Source of the DNA: Adineta ricciae
Lineage: Eukaryota; Rotifera; Eurotatoria; Adinetida; Adinetidae
DNA: 64,000 nt
Assembly (NCBI GenBank): GCA_905250025.1
Contig: CAJNOJ010000010.1
Coordinates: 796,964 to 860,963, forward strand
Direction: 5' to 3'
Positions 10,750 to 24,300 of the stretch are shown in pieces (positions within the stretch are counted from its first letter, which is position 1; each line of letters starts with the position of its first letter). Below the pieces are notes generated by a model. That model worked only from the letters and a program-made list of their open reading frames with translations, was not told the DNA's origin and did no database searches. The position numbers and the translations under genes were made by a program.

Positions 10750-12766
10750 ATGGAAGGTGAAGATTTAGATGATTCAATGGACGAGACTCTTGCAGAGAAA
10801 TCTGCAGATGCATCTCAAACATCACAACCTACAGGCCAACCGAAAGTTACTCTTCGATGGACAGTCAAAGGCTATTCCCAGGATAAACGAAACCATACAT
10901 TACCAGATGGTTGGTGTGAAGTATTCCATACTAGTGGATTTCCATTGTACTTTCATAAACAAACACGTGTAGTCACATTATCTCGTCCGTATTTTCTTGG
11001 TTCAGTTAGTGTTCGTCATCACTTGATACCGATCTCATCAATACCATGTCTGTATATGAAACGACTGCAGGAAGAACAAATAGAAACAGGTGAATCGGCA
11101 GCAACAAGCACTGAAGCCAAATGTCCATTTAAAATGAATGAACAAGAAAACTCTTCATCAACGATAAATCGTAAACGAAAACGTAGTGATATGGATAACG
11201 AAGATGTCGAAGAAGGTGAAATCTCCTCTCCTCATCCGCCGACACAAGTCAACGGCGAAGATTCTTCATCTTCTCTTTCCGCTCACCCAACATTGCAACC
11301 GGTGGATCCATTACCAACTGATACAACTACACCATCGACTTGTCCAGCACAAACACGTCCACCTAAACCACAGCAACTACCAGTTTCTTTACAAATCCTA
11401 TCGAATACAACACTAGACGATGCTCTGTACTTCAGTACGTTAACATCAGATGAACTACGTTCGTATTGTCAACGTCGACTAGCATTTGAACAGCGTGAAT
11501 TCAAATTTTTCCCATCATTAAGTGACAAGTGGAAGTACATTCGACAAGCTCAAATGAAACGTCGTGAAATGAACACGCCAGCTGATACACAAACCATAGA
11601 ACTTCAGCCGTTGACAACCCCCGATCAATCAGTTGTCGTTTCAGCGACATTAAAAACGACTGACGGACCATTATCAGCACCCTCTCGCCCATCAACAACT
11701 TTCGAATCAACGAACTCAACAAATAAGAAAGTAACAATCGATCTCTATCCGAATAAAAGTCCCATAGCACTTTTACAAGAGTACGCACTCAAACGTTTGA
11801 AGTTAATCGTTCGATATGAATGGTTTACGACCGATGAATCCAATTCCCCATTTGGCTGTCGTGTTTTTGTTGGTGATACTGCCTATGGCACAGGTATTGG
11901 TCGGAACAAACGTACTGCGAAACTGAAAGCAACAGAAGAATCGCTGATTATTCTAATCCCTCAATATAAAAAACTACAAGAACAACAGCAACAAACAGGA
12001 AATAAACAAACCATTATCGAAGACAAAACACTCGAAGAAGGTTGTATCGACGATGACGAACCATCGACAATTGTAAATAACACTGCCAACCATCCAGACC
12101 ACACCAACAACAGCAATGACAATGATAACAAAACCAATTCGAATGAAGAAGATCCAGTCAGTAGTTCGTTATTAGATGAATACAACATTCTAGATGCTAA
12201 TCTATATGATGTATGTACCGCGTTGGGTAAACCTACACCTTATCAAATGTTGGAAAAGAGTATAACATACAATGCATTGACACGCGGAGAATCAAATATT
12301 AAACTAACAATGACAAAGAAGCCGATGTTCACACATATTACTCTCGAAATAGGTAATGAACACAAGGAAGAAGCCCAAGCGAAGGATAAAGCGCATGCGA
12401 AAAACCTTGGTAAAATCTGCCATTAACTTTTCTTTCGAAATCGTTGCATTTTGTCTTCCTCTAATTTTAGCTGCTCAAAAACTATTAAGAAAACTCCACC
12501 CGTATTTACCTGCATACGGATCATTAATTCGTTTGTATGAAAAAAATGCTGATACTTATAAACGTGTTCGCGTCGACGATGAATTAGCTGATATCGTTCG
12601 TGCTGCGAAAAAGAATGAACCAAATCACGCTCTATTAGCTAAACTTCGTGAAGAAATGTTACGTTTGAAAGCCAATAAAACTTCTTCCTCGTCGACATTC
12701 AATCACTATGCAATACATGTCGTTGATGTGAATGATGAACTTCTCGGCCGTTCATCATCCACGTAG
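10750..12766 (+). CDS. DGCR8: DGCR8 / Pasha, Microprocessor subunit
   Basis: Partner of Drosha in primary microRNA processing, nuclear. Two exons join across a 61-bp intron (12410-12470). A WW/heme-binding region is at residues about 54-100: LPDGWCEVFHTSGFPLYFHK, then RVVTLSRPYFLG and SSIPCL, whose Cys is the heme ligand in the family. A low-complexity acidic linker follows. The first dsRNA-binding domain (SPIALLQEYALKRLK, then SPFGCRVFVGDTAYGTGIGRNKRTAKLKA) and second dsRBD (TPYQMLEKSITYN, then AKDKAHAKNLAAQKLLRKLHP) precede the conserved C-terminal helix (YGSLIRLYEK.., LAKLREEMLRLK) that binds Drosha. The second WW tryptophan, VVTWSRP in vertebrates, is Leu here. The ATG directly follows an acceptor-like CAG; an upstream in-frame ATG at 10735 overlaps that site and is less likely. 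Confidence 0.95.
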
Positions 12767-12840
12767 GAAAAATTCAGTATTTTATCTTGCCTGTTATACA
12801 AGAGAACGAATGTATCGTTTTTTTTTGTTTCTTATTGATT

Positions 12841-12846
12841 AATAAA
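12841..12846 (+). terminator. polyadenylation signal of DGCR8
   Basis: AATAAA 75 nt after the DGCR8 stop and close to the 3' end of the convergent SH3 gene. Confidence 0.6.
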
Positions 12847-12904
12847 ATCTCACATGTACAAAAAGAACCAGACAAGAAAAGAAGTGATTGTTTATCTGAA
12901 TGTC

Positions 12905-15068
12905 TTAATTAAAATTTCGATCGAGCACGGTGATATGCTTTGGAATATAACCTTGTCGTCCATCCCCACGTCGTACAAAACGCCAGTCACTATCACATTG
13001 CGTCGTATTCATAAGTGTCACGACTTCAGATTCAAGTACGCTGATATCACCAACAAACTGCCGTTGATAATTCTCGATCACACGCAGACGACTGTTGGAA
13101 TGATAGACAATCGGCTCACTATCTAACACGCTGAATGATAAACTTTTACATGGAGTTAAATTGAGTGTTTCATAAGCATCGTGATCATAAGCATGGAGTG
13201 ACATGTTGGAAATTTGTCGAGATAGATTCGATTGGTCTTTGTTCTGACGAGTGTATGTTCTCGATTTGTTTACACGTGAACATGTTAATGATGATGGTTG
13301 ATCGAGGTTGAAATGGCATGGACCGATTGAGGAAATAAATCGACCAGGAGTTGGAGGAGTCGACACGCTGATCGCGGAATGAGTTTTCGGCTCGTAGATG
13401 CTTACATTTAATAAACTTAAATTGTTTTGTGAATTAGTTTCGACGGGTGCGTCCGATAGTCCAAGGCAATAGATTGGTACGAAGCCAGTTTGACCTGTTT
13501 CATTGATTTCAATGAACACCCAATTCGAAATTGCATAGAGTGCTTTCACAACTGTATCTAAATAAATAAAGAAACAGTGTTTAATACTTTATCTGTACAA
13601 TCGAATGGAGAGTTTGATAATCAAGGTGTGATCTGTTAACAACAACAACAAAAAAAATCATCGCCATGATTTTCCTTGTGTAACGAATGTCTAGACTCAA
13701 AAACAAATTAAACGTCAATGTCAATGTCGATCACACCCAACGTTCTATTTGTCTCCAATTAATATGACAATCAGAAGAGATGTTCAATGTAAATATCTAT
13801 CGTTTCTTTCATTATCGGCTTAGCTTTTCTACCTGTTTGTATGTAGACAAAGATTCAGAGAGGAAATATTGACTTAAACGATGATTGCCTTTCACATTTA
13901 GACATAAGACGAAAGCAGAGCAAAGGTGTCAAGAGGAAGAACGAATGCAATTAAACAGTAGTCGTTCAATTAAAATTTTCATCAAACAATCGAAAGAATT
14001 GTTGAAGTAGAACAAAGTGGCAATATATTACCTTTTGTGACAGCAATCGTGTTTCGATTGAATTGTGTTGACTTAGCATGTAAAGGTTTGTACGATTGTT
14101 TTACAATCATTCCTAGATTAGCTGGCGTGCTTGATGTTGCGTGTGCCAGATGTTCAATCGGTTGTTGATCGGTGGAAACGATATTTGCCGAAGGCGATGT
14201 CGATTCAAATTTCGGCCGTATTCGAGTCGATAATCGGCATGCACTTTTACTTCTTTGTTTATAATTTTGAATTTTCGAACGCTATACATGAAAAACGAGA
14301 GAAGCAATCAAGAGAACTGCTCGTGATGATAAATCATACCAGAATGTTGAATTTCGCCGATTTCTTTTGTGTTGAAAGGAGATTCGATGTTGGATGACGA
14401 TAATTCACAAATTCGTAACAAGTATCTTTATTGATCCGCTTACATGCGCTTGTAAGTTCTGAAAAAACATGACAAGATCAAACATTCGACATCGATGCAT
14501 GACTAACTGCTGAGTTCAATCATGTCTGAAGTGAAGTGTGCTTCTCTCGGTGAAGAACCGTTTAGATATCTTCTCTTTCATATTTAAATTTCTTTCCTCT
14601 TTTCCCGACTTCCGCCTTAACACTCGCAATCTTCACGGACACATGTTGATGTTTACAAAAGAGATTGTGTGTACTTATGAATACATAATTAGGAAGATTT
14701 CGACGTTTATGAACGAAATTAGAGATTATCAAAACATTGATACTCACTGAAAATATTACAACCAGGCCACATTACATGCAAATGAATGAACGTAACAAGA
14801 CGTTTTCTTTTCTCTTTTCTACTCACAGCAGGATAGGCTACAGGGCATGTCAAAAGAATAAAATTACATATTATGAATCCCATCTGTGTATTACGAGAGA
14901 AACAAAACGCGCATTTCGAGACTATTGAACGCGAAGACTTATTGCCATTCTTTCAATGGATTAGATCATCTATTTCTAATTTCAAATTGATCGAAGCTAT
15001 TTACCTTTGACATGCTTGCGAAATTGTAAGGCACGAAAAAGTTTCGTAAGAGCTGTTGATTGTTCCAT
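12905..15068 (-). CDS. Protein with two SH3 domains, possibly Dlish-like
   Basis: Four exons splice in frame: 15005-15068, 14340-14458, 14032-14281 and 12905-13557, for about 361 residues. The N-terminus (MEQSTALTKLFRALQFRKHVK) and the next block are basic and Ser-rich. SH3 domain 1 spans the exon 3/4 border, from GMIVKQSYKPLHA to NWVFIEINETGQTGFVPIYCL. A Ser/Pro linker follows, then SH3 domain 2 at the C-terminus (LRVIENYQRQFVGDISV, then DWRFVRRGDGRQGYIPKHITVL). This suggests an adaptor that binds proline-rich ligands. A basic start followed by SH3 modules is reminiscent of insect Dlish, but I cannot confirm that. The exon structure is well supported because each junction restores the frame. 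Confidence 0.75.
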
Positions 15069-15652
15069 GATGTTTTCAAATGATGCTAGTCGTGTTAAAC
15101 AGCATCATTATTATATATATATATTCTAATCAATCTGTTTGATTCAAATCTGAGAGAGAGAGAGAGAAACAATAACACCTGCTCGCTCTCCTCTTTTCGA
15201 ACCAATCGCGAAAGAGAGAGAGAAAGAGAAAGAGAAAAGAAACTTTCGTTCTAATTGAAGATGATGACCTTCAATAAAGTTCATATATGATATTTTTCTT
15301 TTAAGTTACTCATACGTGATAATGAGGATAGTTTTTATTACCCATGCTGAGAAACGATCAATATCTCTGATTATCACGCATTAAGACGGCTATATTTATG
15401 TTCAATGAAGGAAAAATTTATCTCATGGGAACATGATTGTTATCACGCATTTCACATTTCCAATGTGGTATAACTGTTTAGCCTTTGTTAGCCAAGTTGA
15501 GATAACTTGTCAGGGAAATCAGGGTATAATTCGATCTCATTAGTGAATATTTTTCCAAGAATTTCGTGCAAAACATCGCCCCCTTTTTTATCCGAATTAA
15601 ATGAACCAGAATAACAAATGAGAAAATTATCTTTGAAACAAATGTTTTCTAT
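15069..15652. promoter_or_regulatory. upstream region of the SH3 gene with TA and GA microsatellites
   Basis: Alternating TA at about 15112-15125 lies 45-57 nt upstream of the SH3 gene start (read on the - strand) and could serve as a TATA element. (GA)n runs follow at 15152-15167 and 15211-15240. The remainder is AT-rich, with no gene seen, up to the 3' end of the GPCR. Confidence 0.4.
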
Positions 15653-18362
15653 TTACACAGTTACATCAACGATATCTTTCAATAAAAACGATTGTTGACG
15701 GTTGAAAATTGTTTGTATAGCATCAGTCGATAATCGCCGCTTTATCCAAACTCGTCCTTTCGAATTTTCTCTCAACGATCGATGTGAATGATAAAGCGGA
15801 TGAAGTCTTGACGCTTGAGTAGACTGATCAGATTTGTTATCTGTTACTTGCTTGTTTTCAACTTCTTCATTCATCGATGGCGAACGTAACGGAATCGTCT
15901 CGTCAGTGGGCGACTGTCTGAGTAGCGGAGAATTCGTGAGAGAATGATTTGATGTGCAAGATTGATGAATAAAAGCCGACGAATTTGAAAACTAAACAGG
16001 AAAGAAAATCAATTGTGAGACTAATTTCTAAACATGAAAGAAGAAATGTTTCTTATCATTCGGATAAGGTAATGATCAAAACAATCAGATATGATTTATT
16101 TTCCCATACATTTTCGTGCTTCATCAATCAGCAATCGAAGTTTGTCGAAGACAATAGACATCTTATGTTAATACTCAAGACGATTTATTTTAGGACTTAG
16201 TAGAAAAGGTTTTTCAACGAACCTTGTCCTTCTGTTCATTAATAGAATGAATAATTCATTTGATTTTTTTATGAATATTATTATTTTTAGGTTAGACAAG
16301 AGCATCTCGCCCTTAAACTTTCAATAAGCTTACCGTTTCAGTACTTTGTGTCGAAAGCATTTGTGAGAGTTCATTTCTATTCTGTTGATGTGATTTTAAT
16401 TTCGATAAGAGTATTGTCCATGACGGTCGCCTATAATTCCGCATTGGTGTTCGGCTTTTGGCGGAATATTTAGCAAATCTGTTATTTAAATCACTGCTCT
16501 GATTCGACAGACCAGCACTGAGCTGGTGTCCGTGTAAAGAATACGTTGACGACACATTGTCGAAAGAAATCGAGTATTTCGCATTGTCTTTCGTTAATTT
16601 CCAATTGGGGTCATTGAAATTGGCACAACGTGTGTAAATAATAGCAAAGCTAGACCGACATGTCGAACGAAATCGACTAGAAAAGCAACAATATAACAGA
16701 AAATTCATTGAAGCATTAATAGCCACTAAACAATTGGCAAAATTATTGTAAATAAGGACTTCAGAAGTTTGTGCGACGACGGGAAAGAATGATTGTAACG
16801 TTAGAGAGATTGCTTGAGGAATTTGACAAACAGTGAAAACAATAACCACACCAACTAAAACGAACGTGCTTTCTTCAATCGAACTTTGTAAGAACATGAA
16901 ATGAACTTACTTAACATAATTGTGGTTTTCCTCTGTTCGCCTTGATTTCCGCGATTGTGTCGGCGGAGTTGAATACCTTCTTTATTTTTATGTTCTTCTT
17001 GTCTTGAACGATGGACGTAAATGATAAGAATGGTGTTGAATATGATGAGGAGCAACAAAGGAATCCAAATGATAGCAAATCTGTAGAGAAAAGGAAACAA
17101 TATCAAGTGGGTTCGCATAATTTACTAGTGTAGAAAATTCAAAATCACGGAAACGTGATTATTTCAATGTGTGAAGAGTTGAAAATCGAGTTGATTGCTC
17201 GATTTTTCATTTGCTCAAGATGTATGTGGGAAATAGTAGATTACATCTTGTAGTAATATTTGATATGTCATGTCACAGATTGTCTTTGAAAGATCGGTTC
17301 ACATCGGAAGAATCGTTTTGGCTTGGAGAGAATATGCAAATCATCAGGGAAACAAAATGATCTTGTTACTTGTCTAGAACACACGCGCTCATCGACACAA
17401 TTCTTTATACGATCTCTGATTATCAATAAATAAGATAAACTAACGGGGGGATTAATCTAGTCGACGCTTTTCTGAGATCGCCAGATAGATTGGACAAGAA
17501 GAACTGTTTTTTTTAGTCCTTTCTAAGTAAATAGAATTGCGCTCGTACGATCTTATTTTTCGAGATATGATGTCTAACGAGAGAGACTTACGTGACAAAG
17601 TTGAAATAAATTTGATGGTACAAAAGACTACTTCCCAATGCTGTTGCTTTGGCGCGTATTCGACTTTTTACAATAGGTTTCTCGCTTGAATCTGTTGAGT
17701 TTTCGATTTCAGTCACTCGTACAAGTTTCATTTCGAATGCAGATGGTAATGTACATATTAGGGCTGCACATAGTACACTGAGAATGATTTTTCGTGCTCG
17801 AGTAACCGTACACCAAGTGCGACTTTTCAACGGATAAGTTATTGCTACCCATCGTTCAACCGTAAACGTGACTGTTAACCAAACACTGGTATTCGATGAT
17901 AGATCGGCGATAGGTCGACAGATTGTTGAAAGAACGTCAGATACTGTAGTACCATAAAAGCAAGGATGTTGTAATGTAGTAAGTATAAGTGTTAGAATCA
18001 GATACGCAATATCTACAAGTGCTAATGCGACCAAATAATTGTTCGTTGAAGACATAATCATTCGTCGTTTAGTTAAAACAATAATAACCAGGATATTTCC
18101 AGTAACGCCTAATTAGATAAAAAATAATGTTGTTCATCGTTTGTGGGCTTTTCCGTACGAGATACTCAATGAACTTCAATGTGCGGAGTATAGCTTCGGA
18201 AATTTCGATTACAGACAGTCTTTGTGCCTAATTATTAGACTTACCAAAAAAAGTAATTATGGGCCAGAGCCAATTTTTGACTAAGGTACGCACAAAAAAT
18301 AATTTGGGATCTGTAACTTGTCGGGAGAGAAGTGAAGCGTTACAATGGACAAGTCCAAACAT
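15653..18362 (-). CDS. Class A (rhodopsin-type) GPCR, neuropeptide/FMRFamide-receptor-like
   Basis: Five exons splice in frame: 18245-18362, 17592-18108, 16911-17080, 16334-16854 and 15653-15991, for about 554 residues. TM1 spans the first junction (WLWPIITFFGVTGNILVIIV), where GN is the conserved TM1 motif. TM2 is NNYLVALALVDIAYLILTLI, and a Cys precedes TM3 (STICRPIADL). TM3 ends VERWVAITYPL in place of DRY. TM5 is FAIIWIPLLLLIIFNTILIIYV. TM6 spans a junction (IMLIGVVIVFTVCQIPQAI) and TM7 reads NASMNFLLYCCF. The N..NFLLYC TM7 and CQIPQ TM6 favour a peptide-receptor subgroup near FMRFamide/myosuppressin receptors. A long Ser-rich cytoplasmic tail follows. The ligand is unknown. Confidence 0.85.
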
Positions 18363-21300
18363 GGTTTGATTTGAATTGAGATGTCGTATATAAAGAATGT
18401 TTCAGTCGTATGGCAATATTCTAATGACTTTACTCATATCACAAAAACAGTATTATGACTTCGATGGTTCATATCTAGAACAAAATAGAAGGGCGGATAT
18501 TGTCATGAAAGATAAGACCGGCAGACATAAGAAAAATTATTGATAAAAGCTATAATTGTTGATTTGCGTGTGAATTAGTCTGACGACGTAATCGAATCGC
18601 TCAGAAATCAATACGAAATCAAACAAAAGTACTCAGAATCTTCACTAGCTTGTCTTGTGATAAAAAAGGGAAGAAAAGAAAAAAAAGCTGATGAGAATTC
18701 AGCGTACTCTTTCCTTTTTCTCGCTTCGAGTTTTGTTAATGGAAGATGTCAGAAAGGGTTATATTATAATAATAGATCATCTCTTTCTTTCGTCATCTGA
18801 GAAGTCAGCTTTAGACTGAACTCGACGATTCACTTCTTTAAATACTCTCAAACAGAAAATACTAATCTGGTCTTCGAAGATAATTACAACTCCGTCTTTA
18901 TCCATGCATTCCATCGATCATTACACATAAAACACTTTATCGGAAATCGTATTCACTGTTGTGTATTTCCCATAGAGACGAAATGATACAAGTCGCAAGT
19001 ATTAAAATCGCCGACAGTCAGAAATCTTTCGGTTCCGAAGAAGTTACGGCATCGATGGAATCTAGTTCAAATAAAATTCATTGAACGTCGAAAAGATTCC
19101 TCTCAGTATCAATTTAAGCAATTTTAAACAATTCACAACTAGTTCCCGTGAGAAACACAATCTTATTATTCGAGTAATTACTCATTCTTAAGTGCTTCGT
19201 CATTAAACAAAAGCATAATTTTTCCACTTTCTCAACTGTCATATAGAAATCTTGGTCAACATACTTTTCTACTCATCGGTTCGATGTTTAGAATGTTCTC
19301 ACGAACTTTTGTCTGCCTGGATGTCTGATTGAATCTAAAATTACAGCACTCATTACAGCAGTTTTCGTCTTACCAGTATTCTAGACTCTTCCTTTTTACA
19401 CACTAGTGTTTCTGTTCTTATTTAAACTATCACGTAAGAAGTTATCTTCGAGCAAGCCGTAAAGAAAACACACACATATGACAAAGACAATAAAATTTTG
19501 CAACCAAGGAGAAGAAAAAGGAAACGCTGCGGTGCTCTTTATCTACCTAGCGACTTTCAATGACGTGCATTCAAATAAGAATAATTGAGATTCTTCATAG
19601 AGCTCGGAATTTGCGTATCAAGAATCGCTTGAAAATACGCTTTAGTCTAGTATATCAAAGATCACTTAGAAATATTTCTACGAATGATGTGAGTACGAAG
19701 ATATTAGCCGAACATCTTAACACATAACTTATTCTTATATAAAAATTAGTATACTTTGGAGAAAAACATTCAACTGTGATAAATGAGTGTATCTGGTGAA
19801 ATCTGCATCGGATAAATTATGCGGTTGATTTCATTAATGCATTGGGAGAAAGAGAGAGATATAAAAGAAGAAGGAGAAAGGTTGTTATTTCAAATATGAG
19901 AATTCAGATCTCCGTTCTACTACGCTTCATTTACCTAATATTGTAAACAAAAGATTTGACTTTAGATGCATTTGTCTATTCTTGCCACGGAAATCTTTGT
20001 CTTCTCAGTTTTTGCTCCTGATCGATGGGCTATAATTGTCAAGAACGCAATAAGTCTTCTCTCGATTATCTTTCACAGTTTGATTACGAAAACAATCCTA
20101 TAAAGCATAGACTGTTTTCGATGATAATTGTCTCTTGACATTTTCTGATTGATAGCGCTTTCGAAATCGTCTGCATGATCATAAATTGTGACATAGATGA
20201 AGCATGAAGTGTCTATCTCAATCTAGGGAAAGTTAAACAACGAGAAAGGCAACTGTATAATAGATCGTTGATAGACACGACTTTTCCTATTCAATGAAAT
20301 GTCATACTATAAGGAAATGAAGTTTGATTCATTTTGTCTATTTCAACCGAGTTTGATCTGTGTATGGAAAAACTTTTCGATCTCGACAATATCGATATAA
20401 TTTGATTTCGTTCGCTTATTAAACTATGATTATTCTACTGTTAATTATAGTTGTTATCGAAATAAAAAATAGATGCTGAAAATGGATATTCATAGTTACT
20501 GATCAACTAATCGGCCCTCCATGCTGGCAGATCCCTCGAGACGTGTAACATAACTAATACTAAACATTGCCGAAGAAAACTGATAGTAAGCCTTAGGATG
20601 CTTCTATTAAAAACATGAGTAGATGAAGCTTTTTTAAGCTGCTCACCGACTTTGAGCTCAATCCTTTTCTTAAGTTGAGTCATAAAAATTCAGTAAAATT
20701 TTGCAAAAACCCTGCCTAGAGCATTGAAAAAAAAGCGGGTCATCTCTAACGTGCAGCTGTTCGCACTATGCTGTCTTTCATTACTGTTACTATCCGATTT
20801 TTAAAGTATCAATTATGCTGTCAATCAACTTACCATGTTAGTAGTACCCGTCCGGGTATTTAGGTCATGATTGAATCTAGACAGATGTGTAGAGATGATC
20901 AGAGTAACAAGAGAAACATCGTAAGAAAAACAACACAAGAGTTGTTGAGTACAACAGTATTACTTGAGTCGTCTCTTTTCCTTTCTGCATAAAAAAGCGA
21001 TCAACCGCCTTTTTTTGTTCTCTCTCAGCGTTCTATTTCATGTCTTACAGAAGAACTATTAAGAAGTATGAAATCTCTGCGAATACCATATTCATCTGTC
21101 TAGCTGAAGGCATAGATATGTTTAAAATAATAAGCAAAATATAGATAAAAAGATCTAATGCTCAAAGACACATCCCTCCTCTGATATCTTATAAGCGAAG
21201 TTAAAATTGAACGTATTCTTCATAATGTCAAAATTATTTCTTCAATGAACTGTACTCCTTCTTTACAAGATTATCTAGCTTCTTATTAGTATACTCAACG

Positions 21301-24300
21301 GTCTTTAGCCCTTTTCTAATTAAACAGCTACTGTCGTAATATGATTAAATAGATTATTCTTCCAGAAATCACAATTCATAATTTCCCTTCCCTACCAAAG
21401 CAAAAGTAAATTATCATCTTATTCAAAACCGGAGCGACCTGGTATGTCTTATTTCTGAAACTACTTGTTCCTATGAAATCTATTTCTTAAAAAATCAGTT
21501 TTTGACAGGCTAATGTCTATTATCTGGATGTAGCTTGATGAATAAAAAAACAACAATGACATACCTATTAATTATCCAACCCGCACTGTACGCACGTGAT
21601 CTTTATAAATGTTCCTGAATGATTAGGGAATGTTCTGCTGAAAAAAACTCGATAAATAAATAGCTCGAAGTTAACTAGTCGGTAAGTGAGAACAAATTAA
21701 ACGTGACAAACAAGATATTTTCTACTTTTAATCACTAGTTAGGATAATGTAATTATTTCATGCGAGATTCTTTTTATTCAATCAAAAAGATGTGCTTTAA
21801 TTTCAGACAAGTGGAGTGTTTATCAGTGTGGAGATAAGATCATAATTAAATTTACTCCGAGTCTCAAGCAATTACAATGTTCGATTGATTATAAATTAAA
21901 GATTTGTTATCACTTTATTTTTCTGCAGTTTGACACTGATTAATGTTGAAAAGGGACGAATTAGTTGTTGGAATAGTGCAGCTAACTAAGCACTCCCTTG
22001 TTTTCAATCCAATTTGACTAACTATCAAGATTTCGAATGTTACATTGAGTCTTAGCCGGGCGCAGTGGGATTAGGTTACTCGAGCGATTAGCATACAAAT
22101 TGAATATGAATACAGAGACAATCAACAGTATATTATATGTTTGGGAGGATGTGAGCAGACAGACTACATAATCAAAAACTGGGACCAACGCATATTTCTG
22201 AATATTCGAGTAGAAAACATCGCGCGTTTTCGGCGGGTTCTTCGAAGAGGAAAGTATTGGTTAATTTCTCGTAAATATTTCATGTCTTGTGATAACATTT
22301 ACAATCTAAGCGAAGAATTTATGTGTATGATTGAAGGCGAATTTCATGGATGTAACGGATCAATCCGACGTCAATTCCATTCTTGGAAGAGATTAATTTA
22401 CCTACATTTAGTGACGTCAATCTTGTTTATGTAAGAAACGCAATCTCAACAATAGAGGATTAGATTTTCTTTCAACCACTGAAAACATTTTATTACAGTT
22501 CTAGGCGAAATAATAACGTATGAAAAAATCATTGAATTACAAAGGAATGTACCTAGTATATGTCTTTCAGTTCATTTTAGCTATTGTAAATATAAATCTC
22601 GATCTATTCAGTTCGTAATAAAAGGAGCAAACAGTGCAGAAGATATGCTTTTTTTTCATTTACAGTTATTGTTCCCCGTAGGGCTGACAGTTAGTACACA
22701 CCTTAAACACTTTATACGAGAAGCAACGCATTCTCTGTTTTTGCTTACCTCTGTACATAACTCAAAATAAAAAAAGAGAAATAAAAGTGAAATATTCTTC
22801 TCGTAGACTCTGCATGTGAGTGTTGAACAGTATTGTTGACATATACAATAGATGAAGTTAGATATATATGAAGTCAATAGAATCATGACTAAGAAAAAAA
22901 GAAGGCATGAATATAACTTTGAATACAGATATAGTATAGGATCGTTCAAGCTGAAAAGGAGTTTATCAATATTGAATCTACGTGTTCGTATTTCATGGAA
23001 AAGTATAAAAGAGGCGCGTTCCCAAAAATAGCTTCTAATTAAGAAACTTCGATTGTTCCATCGCCCAGGATGCATAGCTGAATATGACTACATGTTTTCT
23101 TTTACTGAAGAGGCAACCAGGAGTGGACTCATGTTGTTTGATTCGAATAGAACGCAATTCTACAACTCTATTTGTCTGCTTCCTGGACCATCTTTTACTT
23201 TGTAATCAAAGACGCAGATCATCAATTTGAGATTTTGCTGTCGTCATAAGAATAAATATGTACTCCAGATACTGACGCAAACAAGCGATGGAAGTCTCTA
23301 CTCTTAAAAAACGAATGTGCTAATATTTATTAACACTTAACATATTTTTCTAGATTCTTACATTGAATTTTCATTGCTACATATTACAACCCAATATAAT
23401 CAAATCAACCATAACTTACTGAAAATGCATCTTGTTGTTTTTTGACCCAATTGATGAAAGTAGTTGCAATAATATATTAACGAGTACGTCATCTGAAAAG
23501 GCAAGTATCTCATGAAAAATAGAAGAGAGAATTTCATTGAAAAAGCTTCTCGCGACTTCCTTCCGTCTAACAGAAACGCTGGAAAATAAGATAGATTGTT
23601 GACTTGTTTATCTTATCACTATGTACTCATACAAGACGTGCGCATACTTGACCCACATGAAAGAAAAAGTTCGATCGTTGAATGATCGCTGTAATACAGA
23701 TTTAGTACGCACGTGAACGCGACTGGCAAAATGAAACTTGCTTTCATAGAACAGACTACCGATAGCTACACACAATTTATTGGATGATTATTTGTTATCT
23801 TTATTCACGCTCTTATTTTAGCATTTGATGAAACTGTTTTATTGTAACTCACATAAGCAATGATGGTTGCCTGCAAAATTTAACGTTAGAAATCTAATCT
23901 CGTAAAAAAGGACACTTGAAGTTCAGAGAGACCTGTTAATTGTGTCATGTAAAGAAATGTTTTCTCATCTAATTCCGTGACACATCTTCCAATTAGGGAC
24001 TACCTTCATTTACAGAAAATAACTTCTAGCGAATACATAACCTGGATTAATAGACGATTCGAAGATATAAACATCCTGATGGTTAAACGAGCTAAGTCGT
24101 GCGAGCATACTAATACTAGTACGGCCTAATTAAATTCATCACTCAGCCGATTTGTGAAACTGGGTACTTTCACAAAGTTTCCGCTGTCAGTTGTATGGTA
24201 AATGTCACGAACATAAACTTGCGTATGCACGTTCAGGTTATTAACAATTAATAGTATGTTACTGTGCGAACAAAAGAAATATTATGAGCTCGTTTCGAGA

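Noticed and set aside
15135-15150. TTTGATTCAAATC resembling a tRNA B box
   Set aside because: No matching A box or cloverleaf around it.
22050-22075. GCCGGGCGCAGTGGG, reminiscent of an Alu/7SL start
   Set aside because: Isolated match of a few bases; no following 7SL-like sequence or A tail.
22141-22434. 97-residue open frame on the plus strand
   Set aside because: No plausible Met context or homology; possible relic but not supportable.
22656-23075. 139-residue open frame on the minus strand in the gene desert
   Set aside because: Phe/Leu/Cys-rich composition typical of AT-rich non-coding DNA; no domain, no flanking exons.
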